The notes under the pieces: generated by a model
The model's input: the letters and a program-made list of their open reading frames with translations, nothing else
The model's database searches: none
What the model was told of the DNA's origin: nothing
In this document: positions 23,036 through 33,318 of the stretch, in pieces
How the letters are laid out: every line of letters begins with the position of its first letter
Position numbering within the stretch: the first letter of the stretch is position 1
Made by a program: the position numbers and the translations under genes
Assembly: GCA_001557505.1 (NCBI GenBank)
Contig: LSAX01000003.1
Span: 248,001 to 312,000, forward strand
DNA from: Reticulascus tulasneorum
Taxonomy: Eukaryota > Ascomycota > Sordariomycetes > Glomerellales > Reticulascaceae
Length of the DNA: 64,000 nucleotides
Reading direction: 5' to 3'

Positions 23036-24234
23036 ATGGCTACTGATTACACATTTCAAGGCTGGCTCGGCAAGTCCCCCGATGCTGTTGACGGGAAGAT
23101 GGAATGGGGCTCGTTCGAGCCTAAAAAATGGCAGGAAGACGACGTCGACATTCAAATCACACACTGCGGAATTTGTGGATCAGACCTGCACACGTTGCGC
23201 TCAGGTTGGGGGGAGACCCCGTACCGTAAGTCGGCACCGCCGTCTCCATGCCTCTCATATCACGAAAGCTGACAAGAACAGCATGCTGCGTCGGCCATGA
23301 GATAGTTGGCAAGGCAGTTCGAGTCGGCAGCAAAGTCAAACACATCAGTGTTGGAGATCGTGTTGGTGTTGGCGCCCAGGCCCGCAGTTGTCTTGAGCCT
23401 GATTGCCCAGAGTGCTCTGCTGGTCGCGAGAACTATTGCGACCGATCCAACATCAACACCTATGGGTCAGTCTACCCTAATGACGAGGGCAAGTCTTACG
23501 GCGGTTATGCAGATTACAACAGAACCAACGGGCGATTTGTCGTCAAGATCCCTGATGGTCTGAAATCCGAGTACGCGGCTCCCATGCTGTGCGGTGGTGT
23601 TACAGTATTTTCTCCACTCCGCAATAACGGGTGCGGCCCGGGCAAGAGCGTCGGAGTCGTTGGCGTTGGAGGCCTTGGCCACTTTGCCGTTCTCTTTGCC
23701 AAAGCCCTCGGTGCAGACAAAGTCGTGGGCATATCCCGGAAAGCATCTAAGAAAGATGATGTGTTGGCACTTGGTGCAGACCAATATCTTGCCACCGGTG
23801 AGGAGAGGCACTGGAATGCCGACCATACTAGGTCTCTCGACCTGATAATCTGTACTGTTTCGAGCGAGAAAATGCCGCTTCAGGAGTATTTGTCGCTTCT
23901 TAAAGTCGGCGGAACATTCATCCAGGTCGGGTAAGTCTATGCCAGTCCTCTACATGCAGACCTTGTAGCTAATAGTCTGCACCACAGCGCACCTGATGGC
24001 GGCAACCTACCACCTGTCAACGCTTTCACTCTCATTGGTAATGGGATCAAGCTTGGCGGTAGCGCAATCGGATCTCCCAATGAGATAAATGAGATGCTCC
24101 AGCTCGCTGCTGAGAAGAATATCAAGCCATGGGTAGAAACAAGGCCTATGAAGGATGCTAATCAGGCGGTTATAGATATGGTGGCTGGAAAGGCTAGATA
24201 CCGATACACTCTGGTCAACGAGAAGCATGTATGA
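23036..24234 (+). CDS. Zinc-dependent NADP alcohol dehydrogenase (cinnamyl alcohol dehydrogenase / ADH6 type), three exons
   Basis: Exons 23036-23225, 23282-23930 and 23988-24234 join to 361 aa. Catalytic zinc ligands are Cys44 in THCGICGSD and the GHE motif with His69/Glu70. The structural zinc loop has Cys100, Cys105, Cys108 and Cys116. The Rossmann turn is GVGGLGHFAV, followed after the second strand by ISRKASKK; the Ser-Arg-Lys pattern there favours NADPH over NADH. These are hallmarks of medium-chain dehydrogenases of the ADH6/CAD class, which reduce a broad range of aliphatic and aromatic aldehydes. Both introns are canonical (GTAAGT donors). There is no targeting signal, so it is cytosolic. 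No pathway partners lie nearby. Confidence 0.93.
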
Positions 24235-25507
24235 GCTATTGGTTGCTACTGATACTCATGGAATGAGTGATTCAATATAAATTTGAGCAATCTCAAGCAG
24301 GATATTGCTAGACAGGAGTTCAAGGTTAAACTTTGAAGAGTTAGACAGGTGGAAGTCTTAGTGGTAACATACCGATTATAGAAGTCAAGATATTTGATGG
24401 AGGTTGAAGAATTGCGGCAATGGTACCCGGAGATGTGTCTCGCAATTTCAGCTGAACACATGTGTTATACTTGAATTGCATCTTTCAGCTCCTTTGTCTA
24501 TTTGTACATACAGAACTTAGTTCCATCGATACCGTTCCTACAACATATGAATCATGTAGAAAAGACTCTTTGAGCTTACCTATATCGTCTAGAACCGATT
24601 GAATGTCCGAGACGTTGGCCTCATCTACAAATGATGAAGCCGGAATTCTTTTCCTGTAGAATACGTGCTGTTTGCGGCCTTGCAGTGTATCTCAAACTTG
24701 TACGTATTCAGACGCATAAACACTTTAGGAATTGGATGAGATTGGCTCCTAAACTAGCACCGTCTGCTATTACAGCAGCCTGCGGAACTATCTGAAAGGA
24801 GGTCAGCAACTCAGTCTTGACCAAATCGAACATCTGCGGCGAGCAAACGGAGTCGGCAGGATTCATGACCGGGGCAGGTGGTGACAGTAAGTTCGCCTGC
24901 CTTCTGTAGGGGATGAAATACCTGCGTTGTGCGTCCGTCGAGCTATGCTGGGTGTTCCGGATGGTACGAGGCAAATCGAAGTTTGCTTTTCAACCTCGAT
25001 GCCATTAATGTGAGGCCCATGTCGGATGGCACGCTGAAGATCGGCTCCGAGCAAATAATCGAGGCTACTTTGAAGACGTTCGCTATGGGGAGGCGTCTTT
25101 GTCGGGCAGAGACGGGTCTAGCTCTTTTCCTTGTATGTTCTCTGCCCGACTTAACGTCTCGCACCCTATTTGGCTTAGCAATGGCTGTCGCACCTCCACA
25201 GACGAATGGCTCTTCGGTACGACATGATAACCTCTTTCTCGTTGTCAAGCCAGAGGTCCTTACAGGCCAGGGACAGCCTCAGTTGCTCGTTTCATTTCTG
25301 CCGAAGATCAAGGAGCTAGCATGGAGCTACTTTGCCGTAAAGCTCCTCATTCACAAATTGGTGATGGCTGAATTACTGGGTTTGCGGCCGCTTCTGCCCC
25401 ATGTTTCCAAATAAGTTGTTTTCTGGCAAGCGATTTGGACGCTTTCAGGGCCCCACTTTATGTGCGACTTGAATAAATGGAAATAAGAACGAATGCACCA
25501 ATTGGCA
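24235..25507. other. Intergenic with possible degraded coding sequence
   Basis: The minus strand between about 25260 and 24720 has fragments that look protein-like but jump frame, for example KDLWLDNEKEVIMSYRR and IVPQAAVIADGASLGANL. No family was recognised. A plus-strand frame at 24929-25414 overlaps them and has no recognisable domain. Confidence 0.3.
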
Positions 25508-25646
25508 GCCCTATTGGCCTAATGGCTAAGGCGCGAGACTTGTACGTCCATCCGCCAATCTTCTTGCACCACAAATAATTTAACACTGTATTCCTAGCTA
25601 TTGAAGATCCATCTCGAGATTGTGGGTTCGAGTCCCACATAGGGTT
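25508..25646 (+). tRNA. tRNA-Thr (anticodon TGT) with a 66-nt intron
   Basis: The acceptor stem is GCCCTAT with ATAGGGT (one G-U pair). The D arm is GCCT/AGGC around AATGGCTA. The anticodon stem CGAGA pairs with TCTCG, and the loop is CT-TGT-A followed, after the intron, by A. The T arm is GTGGG-TTCGAGT-CCCAC. The anticodon TGT lies at 25541-25543 and the intron occupies 25545-25610, after position 37, the canonical eukaryotic tRNA intron site. A T run follows the 3' end as an RNA polymerase III terminator. The loop CTTGTA(A) is the usual Thr-UGU loop, but the D arm resembles arginine tRNAs, so the isotype rests on the anticodon. Confidence 0.8.
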
Positions 25647-26486
25647 TTTTTTTGCCAGTAGCGTCCTGCTTCTCGAGAAGAGCCGCATTTCTACTGTTGC
25701 CTATAGCCTACTACTTAGTAGCCCCTAATGGTTATTTTCAGCTGGTTTGTGGCTTTCAAACTCACACTTGCCAGCGTCATGAATACTTTGCCAGTTGCCA
25801 ACACGACCTTGACAGACACAGACCACTTCTCACGCTGGCAAATTTCGTTCCCTCAAGACATTTTAGATGCTGACGCTTTCGGCCATGGGGGCATGGCCAA
25901 AGAGAGGCCACTGTACGAAGTAATGTATTCGACCAATATGCAAGGGTTGCCGCACACGTTGTATAGACTTCCCAATAACACGAGATCTACCGTGCTGAGT
26001 TCAATTGAAATGAAAATTTCCGTCTTAGCAATATCTTAGCATGAGACACAGTTCATGGCAGAACGTTTGACGGCATAAACGTTCGTCCTTAGAATGACGG
26101 GCGATGTAGTCGAGAAGAATTAGTCGCCCAAGAATATCTACATAGCCAAGCATATCACGAGGCCTGTACCATTCATCGGTGGATTGGCATTCATTTATCT
26201 TCTCATACGCAGCATCTGAGCTTGTGTGGGCATACCTGAACTGCGGCACAATACCTAATCTCCTCCGCCGAATATGTCTAAGTATTCCGTGTCCAGTCCG
26301 ATTGATGAACTTACTTCTACGTTCAGTACTACGTATAATAAAAGGATGACAAAAACCAGAAGCACAGGCCATGTATTCCGAGCCAAACTGGTATCCATAT
26401 AGATCCACAAATGATCGATGTAGCATAAGTCCACTTAATATTTTAAAATAACAAGATTTCAATACCGATTAAATCTTTCAGTTCAA

Positions 26487-26645
26487 GCTCTCGTAGTTCA
26501 GTTGTAAGACATCTATCTATTATACCAAAGTTTGATCTGTGTTACTAACATAAGACTCGTAGGGTTAGAACGTTGTACTAATACATTGTCATGCCAATAT
26601 ACTTAGTGAATGCAAAGGTCACTGGTTCAAGCCCGGTCGAGAGTA
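26487..26645 (+). tRNA. tRNA-like sequence, probably a pseudogene or a tRNA with a long insertion
   Basis: The two outer parts fit a tRNA: acceptor GCTCTCG with CGAGAGT, and T arm ACTGG-TTCAAGC-CCGGT. The 5' half continues TAGTTCAGTTG with a weak D stem GTT/GAC. No anticodon stem closes; about 80 extra bases lie where the anticodon arm and intron should be. A T-rich tract follows the 3' end. It may be a disrupted tRNA gene or a tRNA-derived repeat. Confidence 0.45.
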
Positions 26646-27561
26646 TTCTTTTTATTTTATTTTACTTTTTGCACCTCTAAGGCCAAAGGTGACGACGAAA
26701 GGCAAAGTATAGTCAACTCTTGAAGTTGAAACTATCTGGTCAAGGTTCCAGGAGCCACCATAACCCTGGATGGAATCTTGTTTATGATTGTTGAACTGAA
26801 CTTTGCGCTTAAAAGTGATCGTAGGTTCCATGATCTTAGGTCTAACTTTGTAGAGATGCTGGTCCGGGTCGTCAGCTTGTGCCGTTACATAGCCTAATGC
26901 TTCCTTGACGTCGAAGTTGAATCATACATATCATTTATAGCAGATTTGAAGTCTTATTCGAAGGATTGCCGAAGCGCGTGAAAGAGTTCTTTTGCCCTTC
27001 AGTTCGGCAATTAGAGGCTCCTCACTCGAGCTGCCAGGCGATGGGGAGGCACACGCTACCTGCATGAATGTCCTGTAGCTTTCACAATATGCTTACCGTA
27101 GCGCACATTGAATGCATGGAATTTGAACTGAGCGTTTTCAGCACCCCCTGTCGGCCCCATCCTAGATGGGGGAACCTGAGAGCATGCGAATCCTGGACAA
27201 ATATTTCCAAAGCTCAATCGCTCGCTCGCTCATATAAAATCTTGGGGGAATTGGCAGCCACTTCATACCGCCGAGACGCAGTTCGCTTTAAATCTAATCA
27301 GCATGCGATTGTCTATGTAGTTGAGTTTCATGGGCACCTGAGGATTGTGGGTTTGTTGACTTTGAGGACGCCACCAAGCTACCCCTGTACTGGCCGTGCG
27401 TCATCTGTTTACTTTGGCCCTGGTAGCGCGATGCGCGTTGACCCATCACTTACTACCTAGTGCGTAGTGCGTCAACCTGTCAACTTCCAATCCAATAGAC
27501 CTTAGCCGCCTTTGCTTTCACCAACTCTTTCCATTAACGAAATAGCAATTCATTTATCGCA
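26646..27561. other. Intergenic, promoter of the DUF7726 gene
   Basis: No gene recognised. Bases just before 27562 are pyrimidine-rich, consistent with a transcript leader. Confidence 0.4.
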
Positions 27562-28530
27562 ATGTCTGACAGCGGCTGGTCCTGGAGCCCAAGGCAGGCG
27601 CTGGCGCTGGCGCAGCTCGACCCCAATCGAGCAACTGCCAAGCAGCACGACCCATCCTCTGCCGCCGCCAAAATCAAGCCAAAAGCAGCTGCGACGTCCA
27701 CTAATAAGAAACGCAAGTCCGACGCCGTCAGCGATGATAAGGAGAACGCAGCACCCCTCGTCGACATTTCCGACAACGACCCGCGTCTGCAGGTGGTCAC
27801 CGACTCGTGCCAGACCATACGCCGCAAGATCACGAGCTTCATCGACAGCGGTGCCATGAAGATCGGCGAGTTCCAGATTGCCATCGGTGTCAGCTCCGGG
27901 GCGTATCTACGCTTCATGAACCAGAGTGGTTCCATGAAGGGCGACGGCTGCGATACCTATTGGAAAGCCTTCGTCTTCTTCAAGAAGCGCGAGCTACAGG
28001 GGCTCAAGCCACCGACACAGCCGAGCAAGAAGAGGGCCAAGCCGGAGGAGAAGGGGATTAAAACGGATCCGTACGACGTGTCCGGTATCATTCTCGACGA
28101 TGAGGAAGAGGGTGAGGTGCCGGTGTACGACACGTGCGACGAGATCCGGAAGAAGATCCGGGCGTTCCTGAAGAAGGATGGTGTCACCCAGGCAGGCTTC
28201 TGCCGCGCAATCTCCCGGTCGTATCCAGATGGACGTTCCGTCGCCACCGGCAGCTTGGCGGCCTTCCTGAATCGCAAGGGCGCGAAGGCCGGAAATACGA
28301 GCGGCGTCTTCTACGGGTCTTACGTCTTCTTCGAGAAACTCCGGCTGAAGCAGGGCAAGCCCAAGTCGGCGATGCGCGAGGACATGGAGGACATATGGAC
28401 GGGTGCCATGGCCTACAACAACAATGGCAGGGCGGGATTTGACGTCACAAATCATACAGGCTGTTACTATATCGTCAGTGCTGGCAAACAGCTGTACGAG
28501 GACAAGTATGGGCGGCTGTTCGGGCACTAA
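27562..28530 (+). CDS. Protein with two DUF7726 domains, possible nuclear protein
   Basis: Single-exon frame of 322 aa starting at an ATG in context CGCAATG. After a low-complexity N-terminus with a basic KKRK stretch near residue 50 come two related domains. The first (about 80-150) has DSCQTIRRKITSFI, the core GAYLRFMNQSG and AFVFFKKRE. The second (about 190-270) has DTCDEIRKKIRAFL, GSLAAFLNRKG and YVFFEKLR. The repeated pattern C..IR.KI..F ... FL/FM N ... FFxK matches the fungal DUF7726 family, which I recall as helix-turn-helix-like. The linker between domains carries KKRAK and acidic DDEEEGE stretches. Function is unknown; nuclear localisation is inferred from the basic motifs. Confidence 0.8.
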   Translation: MSDSGWSWSPRQALALAQLDPNRATAKQHDPSSAAAKIKPKAAATSTNKKRKSDAVSDDKENAAPLVDISDNDPRLQVVTDSCQTIRRKITSFIDSGAMKIGEFQIAIGVSSGAYLRFMNQSGSMKGDGCDTYWKAFVFFKKRELQGLKPPTQPSKKRAKPEEKGIKTDPYDVSGIILDDEEEGEVPVYDTCDEIRKKIRAFLKKDGVTQAGFCRAISRSYPDGRSVATGSLAAFLNRKGAKAGNTSGVFYGSYVFFEKLRLKQGKPKSAMREDMEDIWTGAMAYNNNGRAGFDVTNHTGCYYIVSAGKQLYEDKYGRLFGH

Positions 28531-28740
28531 ATTGGCTGCCCCGTCTGTACGATATGTATGTATGCTACTCGGTTGTACATTATCTCTGTGAGTGACTCGG
28601 GATAGATCTCGCCGACCCTGGAGGGCCGCCCAGTTAGCCTGTCGATGTATGATACTTGTTTTCTGTCTGGACATTCCTTCCCGGGATGAACCTCATAATA
28701 CTACCACACTCTAAACCCCGCCTGGCCCATTTCCATGTTG

Positions 28741-30102
28741 GATACAGAGCTCCTTCAGCTGATGCCTGACATCTACGCCAATTGTCTCGTCAACATTGTG
28801 TTCGGGAAGGGTGGGAGTCCTCACCTGGGACTATATGCAAACCGTCAGCTCGATTAGATTTCTCTATGCAAGGTAAAGTGGAAGTTTGAACCCAGAGAGG
28901 ACACTTATCATGTCCTGAGGGACACCAATCTTGACCCGCATGAGCTGGAACACAACGTGGCTGCTGCATCGGCCTGGATTTACCAAGAACGCGTCTTCTC
29001 TTGTCGTATCCTTACCTTTGGCAGCAAGCAGATATTCTAGAATTACAGCAGTCTTTCTGCGTGCGAGAGTTACCCCAGCGGAATGCCTGGTGATTCCAAC
29101 ACCCATCCGTCGTTGAGATTCGGGGTGATTCCTTTCCCGGATGGGGCTGGTGACGTCCACTCAGCATGGGCGCATCACCTGGAAAACTACACGAAGCGGG
29201 CACTGACCAAAGACACGGACAGACTCCCAGCAATTGCAGGTATTGCATCCCGCATCGCACTCTTGACTAATGGTACCTACGCGGCTGGTCATTTGCGAAA
29301 GCCTCTGCCGTCCTCCCTTCTTTGGAGTGTACAGAACGCCCGACCCAAGTCACCGGCGTCAGCATCTTATTTCGCATCGAGTTGGAGCTGGGCCTCAAGT
29401 ACAGTACCTGTGTACTTCAAGGACCATTCTGGCTCGGAGGAAGTATCTCGAGTCATTGGAAACTCCATCGAGCTGGTGGACCAGTCGAATCCCTTTGGCC
29501 GGGTTCGAAGCGCTGCAATCGCACTTGAGGGGCCTGTGCTCGAGATTCCCTTGATGTGGTATCTTAGAATACAGAGTAAAGACACTACAGCGATAAGACT
29601 ACCTGCAGCAATGGAGGCCGACTGGCCGGAATTGATACGAAAAACGAATGCAAGATCCGTCCCTGACTACAGGTATAGCACCATGTCACCGCCTCCGGAG
29701 AAAGTCAATACTTTGATGATATACCTCAAGGCGGAGACAGAATTGGACTTGTCTGTCTGTAAAGCGATTCCTAAACGACCAGTCTCCCCGCAAGGATACG
29801 GTGGATTGTCTGATCTTCAATATACAGCAAGATCTTCTTGGGCGGGTTGATCCTACCTCCTCTTTCGCAGAGAGTAAAGTTTTAGTCCTTACTGATGAAG
29901 AAGCGACTGCGAAAGGCTCGTGTTTTCAATCCTACTGGTCCCTCTCCGCGTATCTAAATGCCATACAGAAATTCCAGCCATAGAACTTGTTCCGGTCTGT
30001 AAAAGAGAAGAGCTGTTGAATATGGTGGCGCCAGATGACTGTCGGTCGTTGTATAATGCCATTCAGAGCGAGCAGAGTACGAAGTCTGTTGTCATCATCT
30101 AA
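28741..30102 (+). pseudogene. HET-domain (heterokaryon incompatibility) pseudogene
   Basis: One frame running from 28741 to 29850 encodes HET-protein hallmarks: MPDIYANCLVNIV, AWIYQERVFSCRILTFGSKQ, the C-terminal YTKRALTKDTDRLPAIAGIA and SSLLWSVQN. It is interrupted by TAG at 28855-28857 and TAG at 29038-29040. The second replaces a Trp that the family has after the QIF strand, so it is a TGG-to-TAG change. After 29790 the match moves to another frame (SPRKDTVDCLIFNIQQDLLG, VLVLTDEEATAKG) and near 29920 to a third (LVPLRVSKCHTEIPAIELV). The N-terminal part of the HET domain is not visible. Such proteins trigger incompatibility cell death; this copy cannot make a full product. Confidence 0.8.
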
Positions 30103-30497
30103 AATTGTGCTTGAAGACTGTACTGATGAGGGACAGCACGCTTATATTCTCTCCTACAGTTCCTCTTCAACTGGTGGTCTCAGCTTGTACGTCATATCCA
30201 AATTCACTTGATCTATCCCCAGCAATGCTCTCTAGATCCAGCCATCATAGGCACCGTGACGCTCTCTAAGTTTCGTAGTATTTATTATCTAATTTACCAT
30301 CGCATGCTTGAGTACAATAGGTAGGCCGCACCTGCGACCATTCTATCATGGGTTGTTCCATTGCCCATGAACCATTTTAAGACCGGTCCCTCGCTACAAA
30401 TGCTTCCGAAGTCGAAGATCATAACACGCCGTTATCCTCGTTCGCAGCCGTCACGCGTGCACATCAGTCGTAACTCGTCAATACCCATAAATGCACA
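30103..30497. other. Intergenic between HET relic and APC10
   Basis: 3' flanks of both genes. Nothing recognised. Confidence 0.4.
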
Positions 30498-31860
30498 TTA
30501 GCGGATCTCGGGCTCTCTCATGAAGTCGGGCACACTCAGACCCCCCTCACCGGGATCCCATCTTCCTCCCTGCACTCTTCTGCCCAATCGATCAGCTCTG
30601 GCACCGGAGTCCTCCTGCAAAACCTGGTCTGCTAGCCGATCGACAACGTCATCGATGAGCTCCACCATCTCCTCTACTGGATTACTCTCAGGTGCGCTGT
30701 TTGCATTCTCGGTGTCGGCCGCGTAGATCTTAATGCTTCGGAGGTGGGTGTCCTTGCCGTTCTGGTGGTTCTCGAGGATCTGCATTTGGAAAACATAAGA
30801 GACCAGGGTATTACCATCGGGGCCGCCACCAGAGCCCGCAATCGGCACCGTCTGCCAACCCACAGGAGCGGTGAGCTCCATGACAGCAAAGTCAATGAGG
30901 TTGTTCTCGCTTGTGCCAGACTTGAAGACGATCTTAGTTGGCGTATAGGACTCGTCCTGATTGTAATCGACGAAGAACCGTATCTCTCTAATCCCGACCC
31001 GTTTAACGAAGTAGACCGTCAGCTTATGTGGCTGAGGCCCGTCCGACCTTAAGGAGCTATGTTAGCCAAGATGAAGGGTTAAACTGGGAAGAACATACTG
31101 CCAGTAGGCCTTGAGGTCGTCGCTGCGCAACTCCTCGACGCCGCAGCCTTGCTTGTGGCTGCTGACCGTAAACTTGCCCAAGTTGGAAATCTCCTTCAAG
31201 CCTGAGGCGTTGGGATCGAAGGTTGGCGGCACCTCCTCTTCCTCCTGCTGCTCGTCGCCGTGTTCCTCCACGTGGTCGTCAACTTCCTCTGCGCTGGTGT
31301 CCTCAGCCTCATAGCCCTCGTGGATCTCTTCATCCGGCATATCCTGAGGGATTTCCATCTCATCGTCTAAACCATGGTGCTCTCCAGAATTTGGAAACAT
31401 ATCGTCCTCGTCGTCATTCTCCGACTCTTCTGAGGCGTTTCCTCGTCCTAATGCGAAGGTTAGCCACGTAGACGAGAACAAAAACTTTGCAAAAACCACC
31501 TCGGGCGGCAACATCTCTAGCTTCGTTCATGGCAATCTGCCGATCCATCTCTGCGAGTCGCAGCTGATAAAATACCTGACGGGATTCTCGAGCCATCTGG
31601 AAGGCTTCCAAATTTTCCGCATCTCGGTCATTAATCAAAGGGAAGGGACGCATCGTCTTTTGGCGAGCGTGAATGAGAGACCCGGATGGGGTGAGCTCGA
31701 GCTCCTGCAGGGGCTTCCGAGGGATAGGACGAGGTGGTCGCGACGACCGCTTCCGCACTCGTCCCGAGTCTGACGAGTCTGGGGAGGATTGGGAAGATAG
31801 ACTACTCCGCGAGCGTCGACGGTACACTTGACCGCGACCAGCAGAAGTAGTGGCAGGCAT
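30498..31860 (-). CDS. APC10: Anaphase-promoting complex subunit 10 (Doc1), three exons
   Basis: Exons 31860-31500, 31447-31099 and 31047-30498 give 419 aa from the ATG of MPATTSAG. The N-terminal 150 residues are basic/Ser-rich (YRRRSRSSLSSQ), then an acidic stretch (EESENDDEDD ... EEEEVPP). The DOC domain (about 205-350) has GLKEISNLGKFTVSS, GVEELRSDDLKAYWQSDG, DYNQDESYTPTKI and LENHQNGKDTHLRSIKIYA, all diagnostic of APC10. The protein ends in EPEIR; the C-terminal Ile-Arg tail is what docks APC10 onto APC3/Cdc27. The subunit helps the ubiquitin ligase recognise destruction-box substrates. The N-terminal extension is longer than in yeast Doc1. Confidence 0.93.
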
Positions 31861-32058
31861 TGTGCTGGTCAGTGGAAACTGCCACCTGACGCGATCGAAG
31901 AGATTGGATTACAGTGAGGTAAGTAGGGGCGACAGAGTCGGAAACCCAGGTGCGAAAGATATTGACGCACCTAGGGCCAATTGTGACAAAATGAGAAGAG
32001 AAAGTCTTAAGCTTCACGTGGCAGAAAATTGCACTCAAACTTTGGAAAGAAAGTGCCA

Positions 32059-32232
32059 CTAACCTCGCAGTGCATGTGGTGAGTGCTGGCCCCCGTAGTA
32101 GTTCATTAAGAACCGCCGTGCAGCGCTCAATTCCTGCTCCTCTTGTGGGCTGATGCTCCCAACAGCACCTGACAGCGCCGAGTTCTGAGCCAGGCGGCGG
32201 GCACGCCTCGGGCCGCGAAGCATGCCCTCCAT
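32059..32232 (-). CDS. Small frame of 57 aa upstream of APC10, uncertain
   Basis: ATG at 32232 reads MEGMLRGPRRARRLAQ, then ISPQEEQELSAARRFLMNYY, stopping just after a possible donor GTTAGT at about 32065. The composition is coding-like and the strand is that of APC10. I tried to splice it to the APC10 start but found no acceptor in matching phase. It may be a short independent protein, the first exon of an alternative APC10 form, or an upstream frame in the leader. Confidence 0.35.
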   Translation of the reverse strand: MEGMLRGPRRARRLAQNSALSGAVGSISPQEEQELSAARRFLMNYYGGQHSPHALRG

Positions 32233-32235
32233 TTT

Positions 32236-33318
32236 TATATGTAGCTGGGGGCTTTTGCGATGAATTGGCGACTCTAAGAGGACGCGATGTCGCAGAGGTT
32301 TGCGATATGGGGACGCGATGTGGTCGAAATAGGAATACGCGGTGTCATGTGACAATGGAGCTGTGGATGGGATGCAATTAACCGAGCGCGAAGCCCTAAA
32401 CCGTCCCAGCGTAGTCGACTACAGTGGCACATTTCGTCACGTTATCAATGGACATATCACTGATGATCCGAATATTGAGATTCCTGCAGGTTCTGACTTC
32501 TTTTAGCTTTATGGCCTGCGAAAACTGCGCAACATGGCGGGACTGGTGAACCTTAGCTCTAGCAGTAAGGCTCGCGTTGCTGCATTGCGAGGCAAAACTC
32601 GTGGCCCGGCCGCCGCATCCTCGGCTCCGTGGTCGTACGATAGATGCAATGAAACTCCCAAGTTTTGATGCACACACCTTGTAGTCATGAGCCTGGGATC
32701 CCGCCGAGAATTTGAGAGTCTAGATGCTTTCCTCGACTTTCCAACCGTACAATCAGTAACAGGGTTGCCCCGACTCAACATTGCCCCGAACGGATAGTAA
32801 GCAATCAACGGCAATCTATTCCCACTTTATTTTCCCGGTCACTGCGAGACGTTGGGTAATCCCACCTCAAACCTCTAGGAACCAATACTATTAATATATT
32901 GGCTCTGTTGACTTGCCCTCGGGTACCTATCCCGCTATTTTGGCTTGAGCCAATTTACTCCGCCTTGTGCCCACAGCCAATAATGACGCTCTCCCTTGCG
33001 AGACCTGGAACTCGGAATGCTAAGAATACCTAAGCGACGGGCGCTCTGCGCTAGACCTTGACTGAGGCTTGGAAAGCCAGCGTCGTGAGTTGTGTAACAG
33101 CCTAAGTTGATTAATATCGACGCCGAAATGTGGAGAGCATCCAGGGATCCCTCGAATAGACGAGTTACTTGTCAGACTTTTATATAGAAGCATCAGAGGT
33201 TCGGTATTAAAACATACAAAGGGGCCGTTTCCTGCATTCTTTCTGCTCTATATCTTGCTCGAATTTCGAAGATCCTCAAAACACAGAACTCCACCTCCAC
33301 TCTACAAGAACAATCACC
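32236..33318. other. Intergenic, promoter of the small cysteine-rich gene
   Basis: No gene seen. A TATATAGA element lies near 33181. The 60 bases before 33319 are CA/CT-rich (CACAGAACTCCACCTCCACTC region) and fit a short leader. Confidence 0.45.

Noticed and set aside
24929..25414. A 161-codon plus-strand frame
   Set aside because: No domain; it overlaps minus-strand fragments that look equally coding-like, so neither can be trusted.
32059..32232. The 57-aa frame as the first exon of APC10
   Set aside because: The donor after HALR is in phase 1, and no acceptor upstream of MPATTSAG leaves the matching phase; kept as a separate low-confidence frame.
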